The translations under genes were made by a program, and so were the position numbers. The notes beneath the pieces are model-generated. The model was not told the origin of the DNA, searched no databases, and was given only the letters and a program-made list of their open reading frames with translations. From Aromatoleum petrolei (GTDB lineage Bacteria > Pseudomonadota > Gammaproteobacteria > Burkholderiales > Rhodocyclaceae): a stretch of 64,000 nt of DNA. The stretch covers positions 1,860,001-1,924,000 of the forward strand of contig NZ_CP059560.1 of assembly GCF_017894385.1 (NCBI RefSeq), in the 5' to 3' direction. Positions 46,785-56,600 of this stretch are shown one piece after another. Numbering within the stretch: the stretch's first letter is position 1; every line of letters starts with the position of its first letter.

Positions 46785-48068
46785 TCAGCCGAGCTTTGCG
46801 AACACCTCGCGCGCCGCCGCGAGTGTCGCGTCGATGTCGGCCGACGTATGCGCCGCCGACACGAAGCCCGCCTCGAAAGCGGAGGGCGCGAAGTAGTGGC
46901 CCGCCTCCAGCATCGCGTGGAAGAAGCGGTTGAAGGTGTCGCGGTCCGAGGCCATCACTTCCGTGTAGGAACGCGGCACGCGCGCGGCGAAGTACAGACC
47001 GAACATTCCGCCGACCGAATCGGCACAGAAGCTCACGCCGGCATCGCGCGCGGCGGCGGACAGCCCGTCGACGAGCTGCGTCGCCCGCGCGGCAAGCTGG
47101 TCGTAGAAGCCCGGCTCGCACACCAGCTTCAGCGACGCCAAGCCCGCCGCGACCGCGACCGGGCTGCCCGACAGCGTACCGGCCTGATACACCGAGCCCA
47201 GCGGCGCGATGTGGTTCATGATATCGCGCCGGCCGCCGAAGGCGCCCACCGGCATGCCACCGCCGATCACCTTGCCCAGCGTGGTCAGGTCCGGCGTGAT
47301 GCCGTACAGCCCCTGCACGCCCTGCGCACCGACGCGGAAGCCGGTCATGACCTCGTCGAAGATCAGCACGGCGCCGTACTTCGTGCACAGCTCGCGCAGC
47401 CCCTCGAGGAACCCCGGCAGCGGCTTGATCAGGTTCATGTTGCCGGCGACCGCCTCGACGATCACCGCGGCGATCTCGCCGCCGCGCGCCTTGAACGCGT
47501 CCTCGACCTGGCCGAGGTCGTTGTAGTCGAGCACGATCGTGTGCTTCGCGAAGTCCGCCGGCACACCGCCCGAGGACGGATTGCCGAAGGTCAGCAGTCC
47601 CGAGCCCGCCTTCACCAGCAGGCTGTCGGCGTGGCCGTGGTAGCAGCCTTCGAACTTGATGATCGCATCACGCCCGGTGAAGCCGCGCGCGAGACGGATC
47701 GCGCTCATCGTCGCCTCGGTGCCGGAACTCACCAGCCGCACCATGTCGATCGACGGCATCAGCTCGCAGATGAGCTCCGCCATCTCCACCTCGGCCTCGG
47801 TCGGCGCACCGAAGGACAAGCCGCGCAGCGCCGCCTCGCGCACCGCCTCGACGATGGCCGGATGGGCGTGGCCGGTGATCGCCGGGCCCCACGAGCCGAC
47901 GTAGTCGATGTAGTCCTTGCCGTCCGCATCCCACACGCGCGCGCCCTGCGCGCGCTCGATGAAACGCGGCGAACCGCCCACCGAGCGGAACGCCCTCACG
48001 GGCGAATTGACGCCGCCGGGGATGGTTGCCTGGGCTCGCTGAAAGAGGACTTCGTTCTTGCTCGTCAT
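46785..48068 (-). CDS. hemL: Glutamate-1-semialdehyde 2,1-aminomutase
   Basis: PLP enzyme that forms 5-aminolevulinate, entry to heme and tetrapyrrole synthesis. 427 residues with the N-terminal [16 protein letters not shown] block, the [18 protein letters not shown] cofactor-phosphate site, [11 protein letters not shown] and the PLP-lysine segment [19 protein letters not shown]. The ATG at 48066-48068 is preferred over a GTG four codons earlier. It follows thiE on the same strand with a 60-base gap, so they may be co-transcribed. Confidence 0.97.
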   Translation of the reverse strand: MTSKNEVLFQRAQATIPGGVNSPVRAFRSVGGSPRFIERAQGARVWDADGKDYIDYVGSWGPAITGHAHPAIVEAVREAALRGLSFGAPTEAEVEMAELICELMPSIDMVRLVSSGTEATMSAIRLARGFTGRDAIIKFEGCYHGHADSLLVKAGSGLLTFGNPSSGGVPADFAKHTIVLDYNDLGQVEDAFKARGGEIAAVIVEAVAGNMNLIKPLPGFLEGLRELCTKYGAVLIFDEVMTGFRVGAQGVQGLYGITPDLTTLGKVIGGGMPVGAFGGRRDIMNHIAPLGSVYQAGTLSGSPVAVAAGLASLKLVCEPGFYDQLAARATQLVDGLSAAARDAGVSFCADSVGGMFGLYFAARVPRSYTEVMASDRDTFNRFFHAMLEAGHYFAPSAFEAGFVSAAHTSADIDATLAAAREVFAKLG

Positions 48069-48128
48069 GTCGGTGTGCACTCGTCTTGTGGCAATGGTGA
48101 AAGAAGGACCGCGCCGGGCGCGGAGAAT

Positions 48129-48767
48129 TCAGCCGGGCAGGCCGAAGGCGGCGCGATATGCGGCCGCGCGGGCACCCGGATCGGGATGGTCGAACACGTC
48201 GGCGATCACCGCCAGCAGGTCCGCCCCTGCGGCGATCGCCTGCGGCGCATTGCCCAGCGTGATGCCGCCGATCGCCGCAACCGGCAGCGCAAGCTCGCGC
48301 CGCGCGCGTGTCAGCAGCTCGAGCGGCGCATGCACCGCGGCGGGCTTGGTCGAGGACGCGAACACCGCGCCGAAAGCCACGTAGTCGGCCCCCGCCGCGG
48401 CGCCCTCCTCGGCCCGCGCCCATTCGTTGTAGCAGGTCACGCCGAGAATGCGTTCCGGCCCCAGCGCCGCGCGCGCCGCGCGCAGGTCGCCGTCGTCGCG
48501 GCCAAGATGCACGCCGTCCGCCCCGAGCGCGAGGGCGAGCTCGAGGCTGTCATTCACGATGAAGGGCACGCCGGCCTCCCGGCACAGCGTGGCAACGCCC
48601 GCCGCCTGCTCGCGCTGCAGGGCCGCATCGGCATGCTTGCTGCGGTACTGCACCAATGCGGGCCGCCCCGCTAGCGCCCGGCGAACCCCCGCCAGCAAGG
48701 CCGCGCTGTCGGCAGTGTCGGGGGTGATCAGATAGAGACCGCGCAGGGCACCATCACGGTTTGCCAT
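48129..48767 (-). CDS. thiE: Thiamine-phosphate synthase
   Basis: Joins HMP-PP and thiazole phosphate to thiamin phosphate. 212 residues with the TIM-barrel landmarks LYLITPD at the start, VQYRSKHAD (pyrophosphate-binding lysine/arginine), FIVNDSLELALALGADGVHLGRDD, the GADYVAFGAVFASSTKP block and the C-terminal phosphate site AIGGITLGNAPQAIAAGADLLAVI. The ATG at 48765-48767 is chosen because GAGG sits six bases upstream; the ATG two codons before touches the ribosome site. It overlaps the end of the ThiD-like gene by 14 bases. Confidence 0.95.
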   Translation of the reverse strand: MANRDGALRGLYLITPDTADSAALLAGVRRALAGRPALVQYRSKHADAALQREQAAGVATLCREAGVPFIVNDSLELALALGADGVHLGRDDGDLRAARAALGPERILGVTCYNEWARAEEGAAAGADYVAFGAVFASSTKPAAVHAPLELLTRARRELALPVAAIGGITLGNAPQAIAAGADLLAVIADVFDHPDPGARAAAYRAAFGLPG

Positions 48768-49716
48768 CGTCATCCTCGTTTGCCCGCGCCCAGAAGAAAC
48801 GGTCCGGGATGGCCATGCCCATGCCCGGCCGATACGCACTCGTCAGTGCCTGCACGGTGAATTCCTGCGCCTCGCGCACCGCCTCGGCCACCGCCATGCC
48901 ATGCGCCAGCGCGCCCACGAGCGCCGCCGCCAGCGTCGCCCCGGCCCCGAGGAAGGGTCCCGGCAGTCGCTCCCACGCATCGGTCCGCACGACGCCCTCG
49001 CGGCCCACCAGCACGTTCACGAGCTGCGGCCCGGGCTCACCGGCACCGGTCAGCAGCACATACTGCACGCCACGCCCGAGCACGCGCGCAATCGCATCCG
49101 CCAGCGACAGGGCCTCGTCCTCCTCGCTGCCGTCGTCGTCTGCTTCATCTACCTCGCCGCCCTCGAAGATCTCGCCGAGCGCATCGAATTCGTCGGCATC
49201 GAGGAACTCGCCGCCCTCATCGTCGTCATCTCCGTCGTCGCCTTCCGGCGTCAGGGCCGCCAGCTGCAGCACCTCGCTGCGGCTGGCGACCAGCACCGTC
49301 ACCTGCGGCAACACCAGCTCGGCGAGCGCCGCCAGCATGTCCTCGCCCGAGGCTTCCTCGCCATCGACGATGGACAGCGCCGGTTCCAGCACCAGCGGGA
49401 CATCGGGATAATCGGAAAGGATTTCGGCAATCGCCGCGACATTCTCGACACTGCCGAGCAGGCCCAGTTTGAAGGCCTGCACCGGAATATCCTCGAGCAA
49501 GGCCCGCGCCTGCGAATCGACCGCATCGGCATCCAGCGCCAGCAGCTCCTCGACGCCGCGCGTGTCGCGCACGGCGATCGCCGCCACGACGGACAGGGGA
49601 TGACATCCCATGCTCGCCAGCGTCAGGACATCCGACTGGAGGCCGGCGCCGCCAGTCGCGTCGCTGGTGGCGAAGCACAGCACGACAGGGGGAACTGCAG
49701 TGAATCCGAGGGGCAT
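48754..49716 (-). CDS. Degenerate ThiD-like protein with acidic insertion
   Basis: 320-residue ribokinase-fold protein related to HMP-P kinase (LCFATSDATGGAGLQSDVLTLASMGCHPLSVVAAIAV), but two things set it apart from the intact ThiD at 32251. First, the catalytic segment GTGCTLSSAI of ThiD reads GAGATLAAAL here, so the catalytic cysteine is alanine (Ala260). Second, residues about 159-201 form an inserted run with 24 Asp/Glu. It overlaps thiE by 14 bases, so the two are translationally coupled. It could still bind a pyrimidine, regulate ThiE or hold a different kinase activity. The ATG at 49714-49716 is chosen by similarity; the frame is open 15 codons further. Confidence 0.85.
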   Translation of the reverse strand: MPLGFTAVPPVVLCFATSDATGGAGLQSDVLTLASMGCHPLSVVAAIAVRDTRGVEELLALDADAVDSQARALLEDIPVQAFKLGLLGSVENVAAIAEILSDYPDVPLVLEPALSIVDGEEASGEDMLAALAELVLPQVTVLVASRSEVLQLAALTPEGDDGDDDDEGGEFLDADEFDALGEIFEGGEVDEADDDGSEEDEALSLADAIARVLGRGVQYVLLTGAGEPGPQLVNVLVGREGVVRTDAWERLPGPFLGAGATLAAALVGALAHGMAVAEAVREAQEFTVQALTSAYRPGMGMAIPDRFFWARANEDDDGKP

Positions 49717-50115
49717 GAAAGAATCTGCCGGTTGCGCCAGATGCCTGTTCTGGCACGGCATGAAAAATGCGGTAAGATGCGGCGGATTTTACAGCCAATT
49801 TGCCCGGAGCATGCCTACAGATGGCCCACACGCGCCCCAATACCGGATGCATCCGGCGCGCGCGCTCATCGGCCACCCTGAAGGGGGCGCTTGCGCCCGA
49901 GGCAACGCCGCCTTGCGCGGGCGCGCCCCGGCCACCGGGCAGAACACGCGGATGCAGACGGCATGCCATCCGTCCGCGACCGCGCCTTCGCCGCATGCTC
50001 TTATCGACATGTGGATGCGTCGCCGTAGCGGAGCACGCGGCGTACCGCAGCGCGTACGCGACGCTGCAACGCGTGCGCAGCCGCCACGCTGATCACGTCA
50101 GCAAGGATTGAAGCC
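49717..50115. other. Divergent intergenic region between the thiD-like gene and pilG
   Basis: About 400 bases with no credible gene. It must hold promoters for thiE/hemL leftward and the pil/chp operon rightward. A TAAGAT at about 49773 is the only decent -10-like hexamer seen, without a good -35 partner. A 103-codon plus-strand frame at 49800-50111 has no family features. Confidence 0.5.
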
Positions 50116-50511
50116 ATGGATCTGACCGGACTCAAGGTGATGGTGATCGACGACAGCAACACCATCCGCCGCAGCGCCGAGATTTTTCTCACCAACTCGG
50201 GCTGCCAGGTACTGCTGGCGGAAGACGGCTTCGACGCGCTCGCGAAGATCGCCGACCATCATCCCGACGTGATCTTCGTCGACATCATGATGCCGCGCCT
50301 CGACGGCTACCAGACCTGCGCGCTGATCAAGAAGAATCCGCAGCTCGCCGCGACCCCGGTGATCATGCTGTCATCGAAGGACGGCCTGTTCGACCGCGCA
50401 CGCGGCCGCATGGTCGGCTCCGACGAATACCTCACCAAGCCCTTCACCAAGGACAGCCTGCTCAAGGCAGTCGCCACCCATGCCGCGCGCAAGGCCGGCA
50501 CGGGTCTTTGA
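50116..50511 (+). CDS. pilG: Twitching-motility response regulator PilG
   Basis: 131-residue single-domain CheY-like regulator with the phosphoacceptor Asp56 (VIFVDIMMP), acidic pocket IDD at 11-13 and the conserved lysine in YLTKPF. In Pseudomonas-type pil-chp systems PilG, phosphorylated by ChpA, promotes pilus extension through the motor PilB and also affects cAMP signalling. First gene of the pilGHIJ-chpA operon; the order and identities match exactly. Confidence 0.93.
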   Translation: MDLTGLKVMVIDDSNTIRRSAEIFLTNSGCQVLLAEDGFDALAKIADHHPDVIFVDIMMPRLDGYQTCALIKKNPQLAATPVIMLSSKDGLFDRARGRMVGSDEYLTKPFTKDSLLKAVATHAARKAGTGL

Positions 50512-50527
50512 CTGGAGACTCATCGCA

Positions 50528-50893
50528 ATGCCGATCAAGAAGATACTGGTGGTCGACGATTCCCCGACCGAACGCCTCGCCCTGACCGAGCTGCTGACCG
50601 CGAAAGGCTACCAGGTCGTAACCGCCGAAAGCGGCGAAGACGCCATTGCGCGCAGCAAGAGCGAAAAACCCGACCTCATCCTGATGGACGTCGTCATGCC
50701 CGGCATGAATGGCTATCAGGCCACGCGCACCATCTCGCGCGACGAAGCCACCAGCGCCATCCCGATCATCATGTGCACCAGCAAGGGGCTCGAGACCGAT
50801 CGCATCTGGGGGATGCGCCAGGGCGCGCACGACTACCTCGTCAAGCCCGTCAATCCCGCAGATCTTCTCGCGCGCATCCAGGCGCTGGGTTGA
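50528..50893 (+). CDS. pilH: Twitching-motility response regulator PilH
   Basis: 121-residue CheY-like protein with Asp54 (LILMDVVMP) as phosphoacceptor, VVDDSP at the N-terminus and KPVNPADLL at the C-terminal lysine site. PilH opposes PilG, acting as a phosphate sink or favouring retraction. The ATG at 50528 is chosen by homology; the frame is open 16 codons further into the end of pilG. Confidence 0.93.
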   Translation: MPIKKILVVDDSPTERLALTELLTAKGYQVVTAESGEDAIARSKSEKPDLILMDVVMPGMNGYQATRTISRDEATSAIPIIMCTSKGLETDRIWGMRQGAHDYLVKPVNPADLLARIQALG

Positions 50894-50899
50894 CGCCCG

Positions 50900-51415
50900 A
50901 TGACCAAGCGACTCAGCCTGCGCGAATTCCAGGAGGACCTGGTGAGGCGCTTTGCCGAAGCACAGAGCGGCAACCGCCGCGCACTGCTGGGCGTGCGGGC
51001 GGGACGCGAGAACTGGCTCGTCAACCTAACCGACAGCGGCGAGATCCTGCCTGCCCCGCCGCTGGCGCCCGTGCCGCTCACGCACGACTGGTTTCGCGGC
51101 CTCGCGAACGTGCGCGGTACGCTGTTCAGCGTGGTCGATTTCTCTGCCTTTCATGACGGACCGCTCACTGTGCCGGGCGGACCCGCGCGCCTGCTCCTGG
51201 TCGGTGCACGCCACGGCACGAACTGCGCGCTGCTGATCTCGAGCGCGCTCGGACTGCGCAACCCGGACGACTTCCATACCGATCCCGACGGCGGCATGGA
51301 CGAGCGCCCCTGGGTCGCCGAACGCCTGCTCGACAGCCGCGACCAGCACTGGCTGCGGCTGGACGTGCCGACGCTGCTCGCCCACCGCGGCTTCCTGCAG
51401 GCCGGCCTCGAGTGA
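50900..51415 (+). CDS. pilI: CheW-like coupling protein PilI
   Basis: 171-residue CheW-domain protein linking the chemoreceptor PilJ to the kinase ChpA. It shows the CheW landmarks [45 protein letters not shown]. It starts 7 bases after pilH and precedes pilJ by 67 bases. Confidence 0.9.
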   Translation: MTKRLSLREFQEDLVRRFAEAQSGNRRALLGVRAGRENWLVNLTDSGEILPAPPLAPVPLTHDWFRGLANVRGTLFSVVDFSAFHDGPLTVPGGPARLLLVGARHGTNCALLISSALGLRNPDDFHTDPDGGMDERPWVAERLLDSRDQHWLRLDVPTLLAHRGFLQAGLE

Positions 51416-51482
51416 GCACGCACGCGCCCCTTATCGCCTACCTTCACGGCAACCCATCATCCGATCTCGCGGAGCACACACC

Positions 51483-53618
51483 ATGGCCCTCAAGCTTCCG
51501 ACGCTGAACTTCACGAAAAAGAAGAAGGCCGACCCGGAAGGCGAGACGCTCGCCACCACCATCATGGAGGCGGCCCCGCCGCGGCGCAGCCCCGAACCGG
51601 CCGCCGCCAAGAACGGCGCGAAGCAGGCAGGCAATGCCGCCAACCGCTTCGGCATGCTCGCCACGGTCTTCGCCGCGGCATCCATGGTGGGTCTGGGCCT
51701 GCTCTACTACCAGTACCGCCAGTCGGGCAACGCCACGGCCTACATCGCCGCGGCAGGCGAGATGGAAACCACCGCGCAGCGCATCGCCAAGGCCGCCCAG
51801 CTTTCCCTGCAGGGCAACGCACAGGCCTTCGCCGAACTGCGCACGAGCACAAACCGCTTCACCGCCCTGCTGGACGCGGTGGCGAACGGCGGCAACATCG
51901 AAGGTCGCAGCCTCCCGGCCGCGCCCACGGATGCCCAGCCACGGGTGGACGACCTCGCGGCGAAATGGCGCCCCACTGCGGAGCTCGCCAACCAACTGAT
52001 CGCCCAGGAAAACAATCTCCTCGTGCTCAACCGCTCGGTCGCCACGATCAACCAGCAGAACGAGTCCCTGTACGAACAGGCGCGACAGATCGTGCAGACT
52101 CGCGTCGGCGGCAACGCGCGCGACATCACCGCCGCCACCAACAGCGTCGTGCTGACGCAGCGCATCGCCAAGAACGCCAACGCGCTGCTGGTCGCAAATG
52201 CGATCGACCCGGAAACGGCCTTCGCGCTGGGCAAGGATGCCAAGTCGCTCACCGAGGTGATCAACGAGCTGCGCGCAACCACCGCCGATCCCGAAGGGCG
52301 GCGACGCGTCAATGAATTCGCGACCGCAGCCACCGAAACCCTCGACGCCGTCGACGACATCCTGCAGCACATCCAAACCCTCGTGCAGGCGAAGAAGGCC
52401 GGCAGTGACATCTTCGGCGCGTCCGAGCCGCTGTCGACCAGCGCAAGCGAGCTCTCCGCCGCGCTGTCCGGCGCCACTGGCGGCCTGTCGCCGGCAACGC
52501 TCGGCATCGCGCTTGCGGCGATCGTCGGTCTCATGGCCCTGAGCCGCATGGCGCAGGTGAACAACCGCGAACTCGCCGCACGTCAGCTCGAGGCGGAGCA
52601 ACACCAGCGCGCAGCGGAAAACGAACGCAACCTCGCGCAGCAAGCGATCCTGCGCCTGATGAACGAGATGGGCGACCTCGCCGACGGCGACCTCACCGTA
52701 CGCACCACCGTTTCGGAAGACATCACGGGCGCGATCGCGGACTCGGTCAACTACACCATCGAGGAACTCTCGGTGCTGGTGCGCCGGATCAACGATGCCG
52801 CGACGCGCGTGACGCAGGCGACCGAATCCGCGCAGAAGACCTCCACCGAGCTCCTCGGCGCGACCGAACGGCAATCGCGCGAAATCGAGGAGGTCGGCGC
52901 AACCGTCGAGCAGATGGCCAAGACCATGACGGAATCCTCCGAACGCGCGCTGCGCTCCGCACAGGTCGCGCGCCGCTCGCTGGAGTCCGCGCGCAAGGGC
53001 GCGGGTGCCGTGGAGAACACCATTAAGGGCATGAACGGCATCCGCGAGCAGATCCAGGAAACCTCGAAGCGGATCAAGCGCCTGGGCGAATCCTCACAGG
53101 AGATCGGCGAGATCGTGGAACTGATTTCCGACATTACCGAGCAGACCAACGTCCTCGCGCTGAACGCAGCAATCCAGGCAGCATCCGCCGGCGAAGCGGG
53201 CCGCGGCTTCACCGTCGTTGCAGAAGAAGTTCAGCGCCTCGCGGAACGCTCCGCCGAGGCGACCAAGCAGATCGCGGCGATCGTGAAGACGATTCAGACC
53301 GACACCAAGGATGCCGTCGGCTCGATGGAAAACGCCACCCGCGACGTGGTCGAAGGCGCGCAGCTGTCCGACGCGGCAGGCCAGGCGCTGGCCGAGATCG
53401 GCGAGGTGTCGACCGAGGCGGCACGCCTCATCGAACAGATCTCCAGCGACACGCAACATCAGGCGGCCACCGCGACCCGCGTCGCCGCGACCATGAAGGA
53501 AATTCTCGCGATCACCGAACAGACCGCAACCGGCACGCGCCAGACCGCCGTATCGGTCGGCCAGCTCGCCGACCTCGCTGTCGAACTCAAGGGTTCGGTG
53601 TCGGGCTTCAAGGTCTGA
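51483..53618 (+). CDS. pilJ: Methyl-accepting chemotaxis protein PilJ
   Basis: 711-residue transducer of the pil chemosensory array. A cytoplasmic lead of about 55 residues and a first membrane helix (57-77) are followed by a periplasmic PilJ sensor of two similar helical repeats (about 85-330), a second helix near 335-355, a HAMP-like region, and a cytoplasmic signalling hairpin with the tip [43 protein letters not shown]. No methylesterase/transferase genes (chpB, pilK) lie in the operon, so adaptation enzymes are elsewhere or absent. Confidence 0.94.
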   Translation: MALKLPTLNFTKKKKADPEGETLATTIMEAAPPRRSPEPAAAKNGAKQAGNAANRFGMLATVFAAASMVGLGLLYYQYRQSGNATAYIAAAGEMETTAQRIAKAAQLSLQGNAQAFAELRTSTNRFTALLDAVANGGNIEGRSLPAAPTDAQPRVDDLAAKWRPTAELANQLIAQENNLLVLNRSVATINQQNESLYEQARQIVQTRVGGNARDITAATNSVVLTQRIAKNANALLVANAIDPETAFALGKDAKSLTEVINELRATTADPEGRRRVNEFATAATETLDAVDDILQHIQTLVQAKKAGSDIFGASEPLSTSASELSAALSGATGGLSPATLGIALAAIVGLMALSRMAQVNNRELAARQLEAEQHQRAAENERNLAQQAILRLMNEMGDLADGDLTVRTTVSEDITGAIADSVNYTIEELSVLVRRINDAATRVTQATESAQKTSTELLGATERQSREIEEVGATVEQMAKTMTESSERALRSAQVARRSLESARKGAGAVENTIKGMNGIREQIQETSKRIKRLGESSQEIGEIVELISDITEQTNVLALNAAIQAASAGEAGRGFTVVAEEVQRLAERSAEATKQIAAIVKTIQTDTKDAVGSMENATRDVVEGAQLSDAAGQALAEIGEVSTEAARLIEQISSDTQHQAATATRVAATMKEILAITEQTATGTRQTAVSVGQLADLAVELKGSVSGFKV

Positions 53619-53647
53619 CGCACTCGCCCCTCGCTCGGGAACCGGCC

Positions 53648-56600
53648 ATGACGCACCCTTCAGAACTGGATTTGGGCCCGCTCACCTGGGTCAAGAACGA
53701 AATCGACCTCGCTCTCGCGCGCGCCGATGAATCGCTCGAACAGGCGCTAGCCGCATCCGATGCACCGAGCCGCGTGCAGTTCGCGCAGACCCACCTGCAC
53801 CAGGTGCGCGGAGCCCTTTCGATCGTCGGCCTGGACGGTCTCACCCAGTTCGCCTCCTCGCTCGACCAGTCGCTCGGGCTGCTCGCCCGCGGCGAACGCG
53901 CCATCGACGCGGCGACCATCGCCTTGGCGCGGCGCGCGCTCGCGACGATGGGCAACTACATCGAAGAGCTGGTGCATGGCACGCCCGACCAGCCGCTGCG
54001 CCTGCTGCCGCTGTACCGGGAAATCAACGCCATCCGCAGCGCGGACCCGGTCGCCCCGGCGGAACTGTTCTTCCCCGATCTCACGCAACGTCCGCCGCGC
54101 CGCCAGATCGCCAGCGTCACGCTGACCGACGAAGCCCGCCAGGCACAGCTGCGGGCGCAGCGCGCCCTGTTCCAGCGTGGCCTGCTGCAGTGGCTGCGCA
54201 CGCCAAGTGACGCAGCCGGCCCAACGGCCATGCTGGACGCTGTGAAGGGCATGGAGGTGCTGCATACCGGCGCCCCCGTCACCAACCTGTGGTACGCCGC
54301 GCAGGCCTTCCTCGAAGCCCTGGTGCACGGTGACGTGCCGGCTCAGCCGGAGGTCAAGCGACTGTGCTCGCAGCTCGACGCACAGCTCAAGCGACTGGCC
54401 GAGGTCCCCGCGGCCGTCCCGGACCGCTTCATCCGCGAATTGCTGTACTGGGTCGCGCAGGCCCCCGCACGCACCGCTCAGCAGCAGGCCGTGCGCGACA
54501 CCTGGCACCCGCATGCACTGATTCCCGAGGCCGGCTCGACGGTCAGCGTGACGCCGCTTGCGCCGCTGCTCAAGTCGCTGCAGACCTCGATGGCCGCAAC
54601 CAAGCACGCGTGGGACGAGTTCTCGGAGGGCCACGCCGCAGCCCTGCCGCGCTTTGCGAGCAGTCTCGCGGATCTCGCTGCCCAGGCGCCCCAGCTCGGG
54701 CGTCCCGCGCTCGACCGCCTGTTCGAAGCCCTGATCGAGTTCGTCCGCTGGCTGCGCAAGGATCCGCTGCAGAACACCGACAAGGTTGCCATCGAGGTCG
54801 CCACCGCCCTGCTGCTGGCGGAAGGGGCGCTCGACCGCGTCGTCCCCGACGCGGGCTTCTCGACGCAGGTCGCCGACACCATCAGCCGCCTGGGCGCGGT
54901 CACGCGCGGCGAAGCGGTCGAGCCCGCCGAGCACTCGCCGACGGTCGAGACGGCGCGCCGCCTGCAGGAACGCGAAGCGGTCGGTCAGCTGACGCGGGAG
55001 ATCCTCTCGAGCCTCGCGCAGGTCGAACAGATCCTCGACGACTTTTTCCGCAACCAGCAGAAGCGCGCACCGCTCGAGAGCCTCGCGACCCCGCTCAAAC
55101 AGGTGGAAGGGGCGCTGACCCTGATCGGCGACCCCGACGCGATCGCGCTGGTGCACGACGCTGCAAGCACCGTTGCCCGACTCGCAGCGAGCGACGCAGA
55201 ACCTGAAGCCGGCCAGTTCGAAGGCCTTGCGCAGCGGCTGTCGGCCCTCGGCTTCTACGTCCAGGCCCTGCAGCACGGCCCGGCGAACCTGCAGACCTTC
55301 CTCGATCCGACCGCGCGCCGCCCGCAGGCAAGCATCGAAACGCCCGCCCTGACCATCGAGCTGCCGCGTTTCGCCGAAGTGGTTCAGCCGGCCACGACAC
55401 CCGCCTCGACCGCTGCGCCCAGCGCAGCGACGGTGATCTCCGCGGCGGAGCCGCCCCCCACCGCCGCGGCGCCCACGGTCGAAGAGTTGGAACCCGCCAC
55501 AGCAGCACCCGAAGAACTTCCCGCGACCGCGGCTCCCGCCATCGAAGAAGCTGCAAACGAGGAGCCTCTTCCGATCGAGGAAGTCGAAACCGACCTCAAC
55601 TTCCAGCCCCCGCTCGAACCGGCCGAACCGAGCCCGCCCGAAATCCAGATCGAGTTTGCTCCGATCGAGCTGCCGCCCGAAGAGACTCCGGCGTCGACGC
55701 CTGCGCCGGTGAAACCGGCCGCACCGGCCCCAAGTGCCGCTGAGATCGATGCCGAACTGCTAGCGATCTTCATCGAGGAAGCTCACGAAGTCCTCGCCAG
55801 CATCGCCGAACAGCTCGAACTGTCGCGCACCGCGCCGGGCAACGTCGAGCACCTCACGTCGATCCGGCGTGGCTTCCACACCCTCAAGGGCAGCGGCCGC
55901 ATGGTCGGCCTGCGCGATCTCGGCGAGGCCGCATGGGAGCTGGAGCAAACCCTCAACCGCTGGCTCCAGCTGGAGTGGCCGCCGACGCCGGCCCTTCACC
56001 ATCTCATCGGCGACGCCAACGGGACCTTCTCCGAGTGGGTATCGGATCTGGAGGCCGGAGGCAGCCAGGCTCGCGACGTCACAGCCCTGATGGCCGAATC
56101 GGAGCGCCTGCGCAGCAGCGACACACCGATCAGCGAACCGGCGCCGCAAGCAGTGGTGACGTCTCCCGAAGAGCCCGCGGCAACGGAAGAGTCCGCCCTC
56201 GCCTTCGCGACGCTCGAACAGGCCGCAACCGGCGAGATCCTGCCCGTCGCGCGCCCCGCGCCCGAGGAGGACGAGATCATCGTCGAGGAATCCCTCGAGG
56301 GGCTCGAAATCGAGCCCCTCGGCGAGGAAATCGCGCTCGACGAGGAGCAAGCCTTCGAAGCTGCCGCTGCGGGCGAGTACGCACCCGAGACGAGCCCGCT
56401 CGATGAGTTCGGTGCGACCGGCACAGCCACCCGGCCGGATGAGACCGCGATCGGCGAGGAACTGTCGCTCGAGCCCGCCGCAGCCGAGACCTTCGCACTC
56501 GAGGATCTGGAAGAGGCGCCGTCGGCCGCGATCGGCGACGAGTTCCGCTTCCCGCTCGACGCCGTCGACGATACGACCGCCGAACCCTCCCGCGACATGC

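Noticed and set aside
49800..50111. 103-codon frame upstream of pilG, considered as a small gene
   Set aside because: Arg/Ala/Pro-rich with no signal, no ribosome site and no motif; I looked for a rubredoxin here because one can occur at this position, and found no CxxCG pair.
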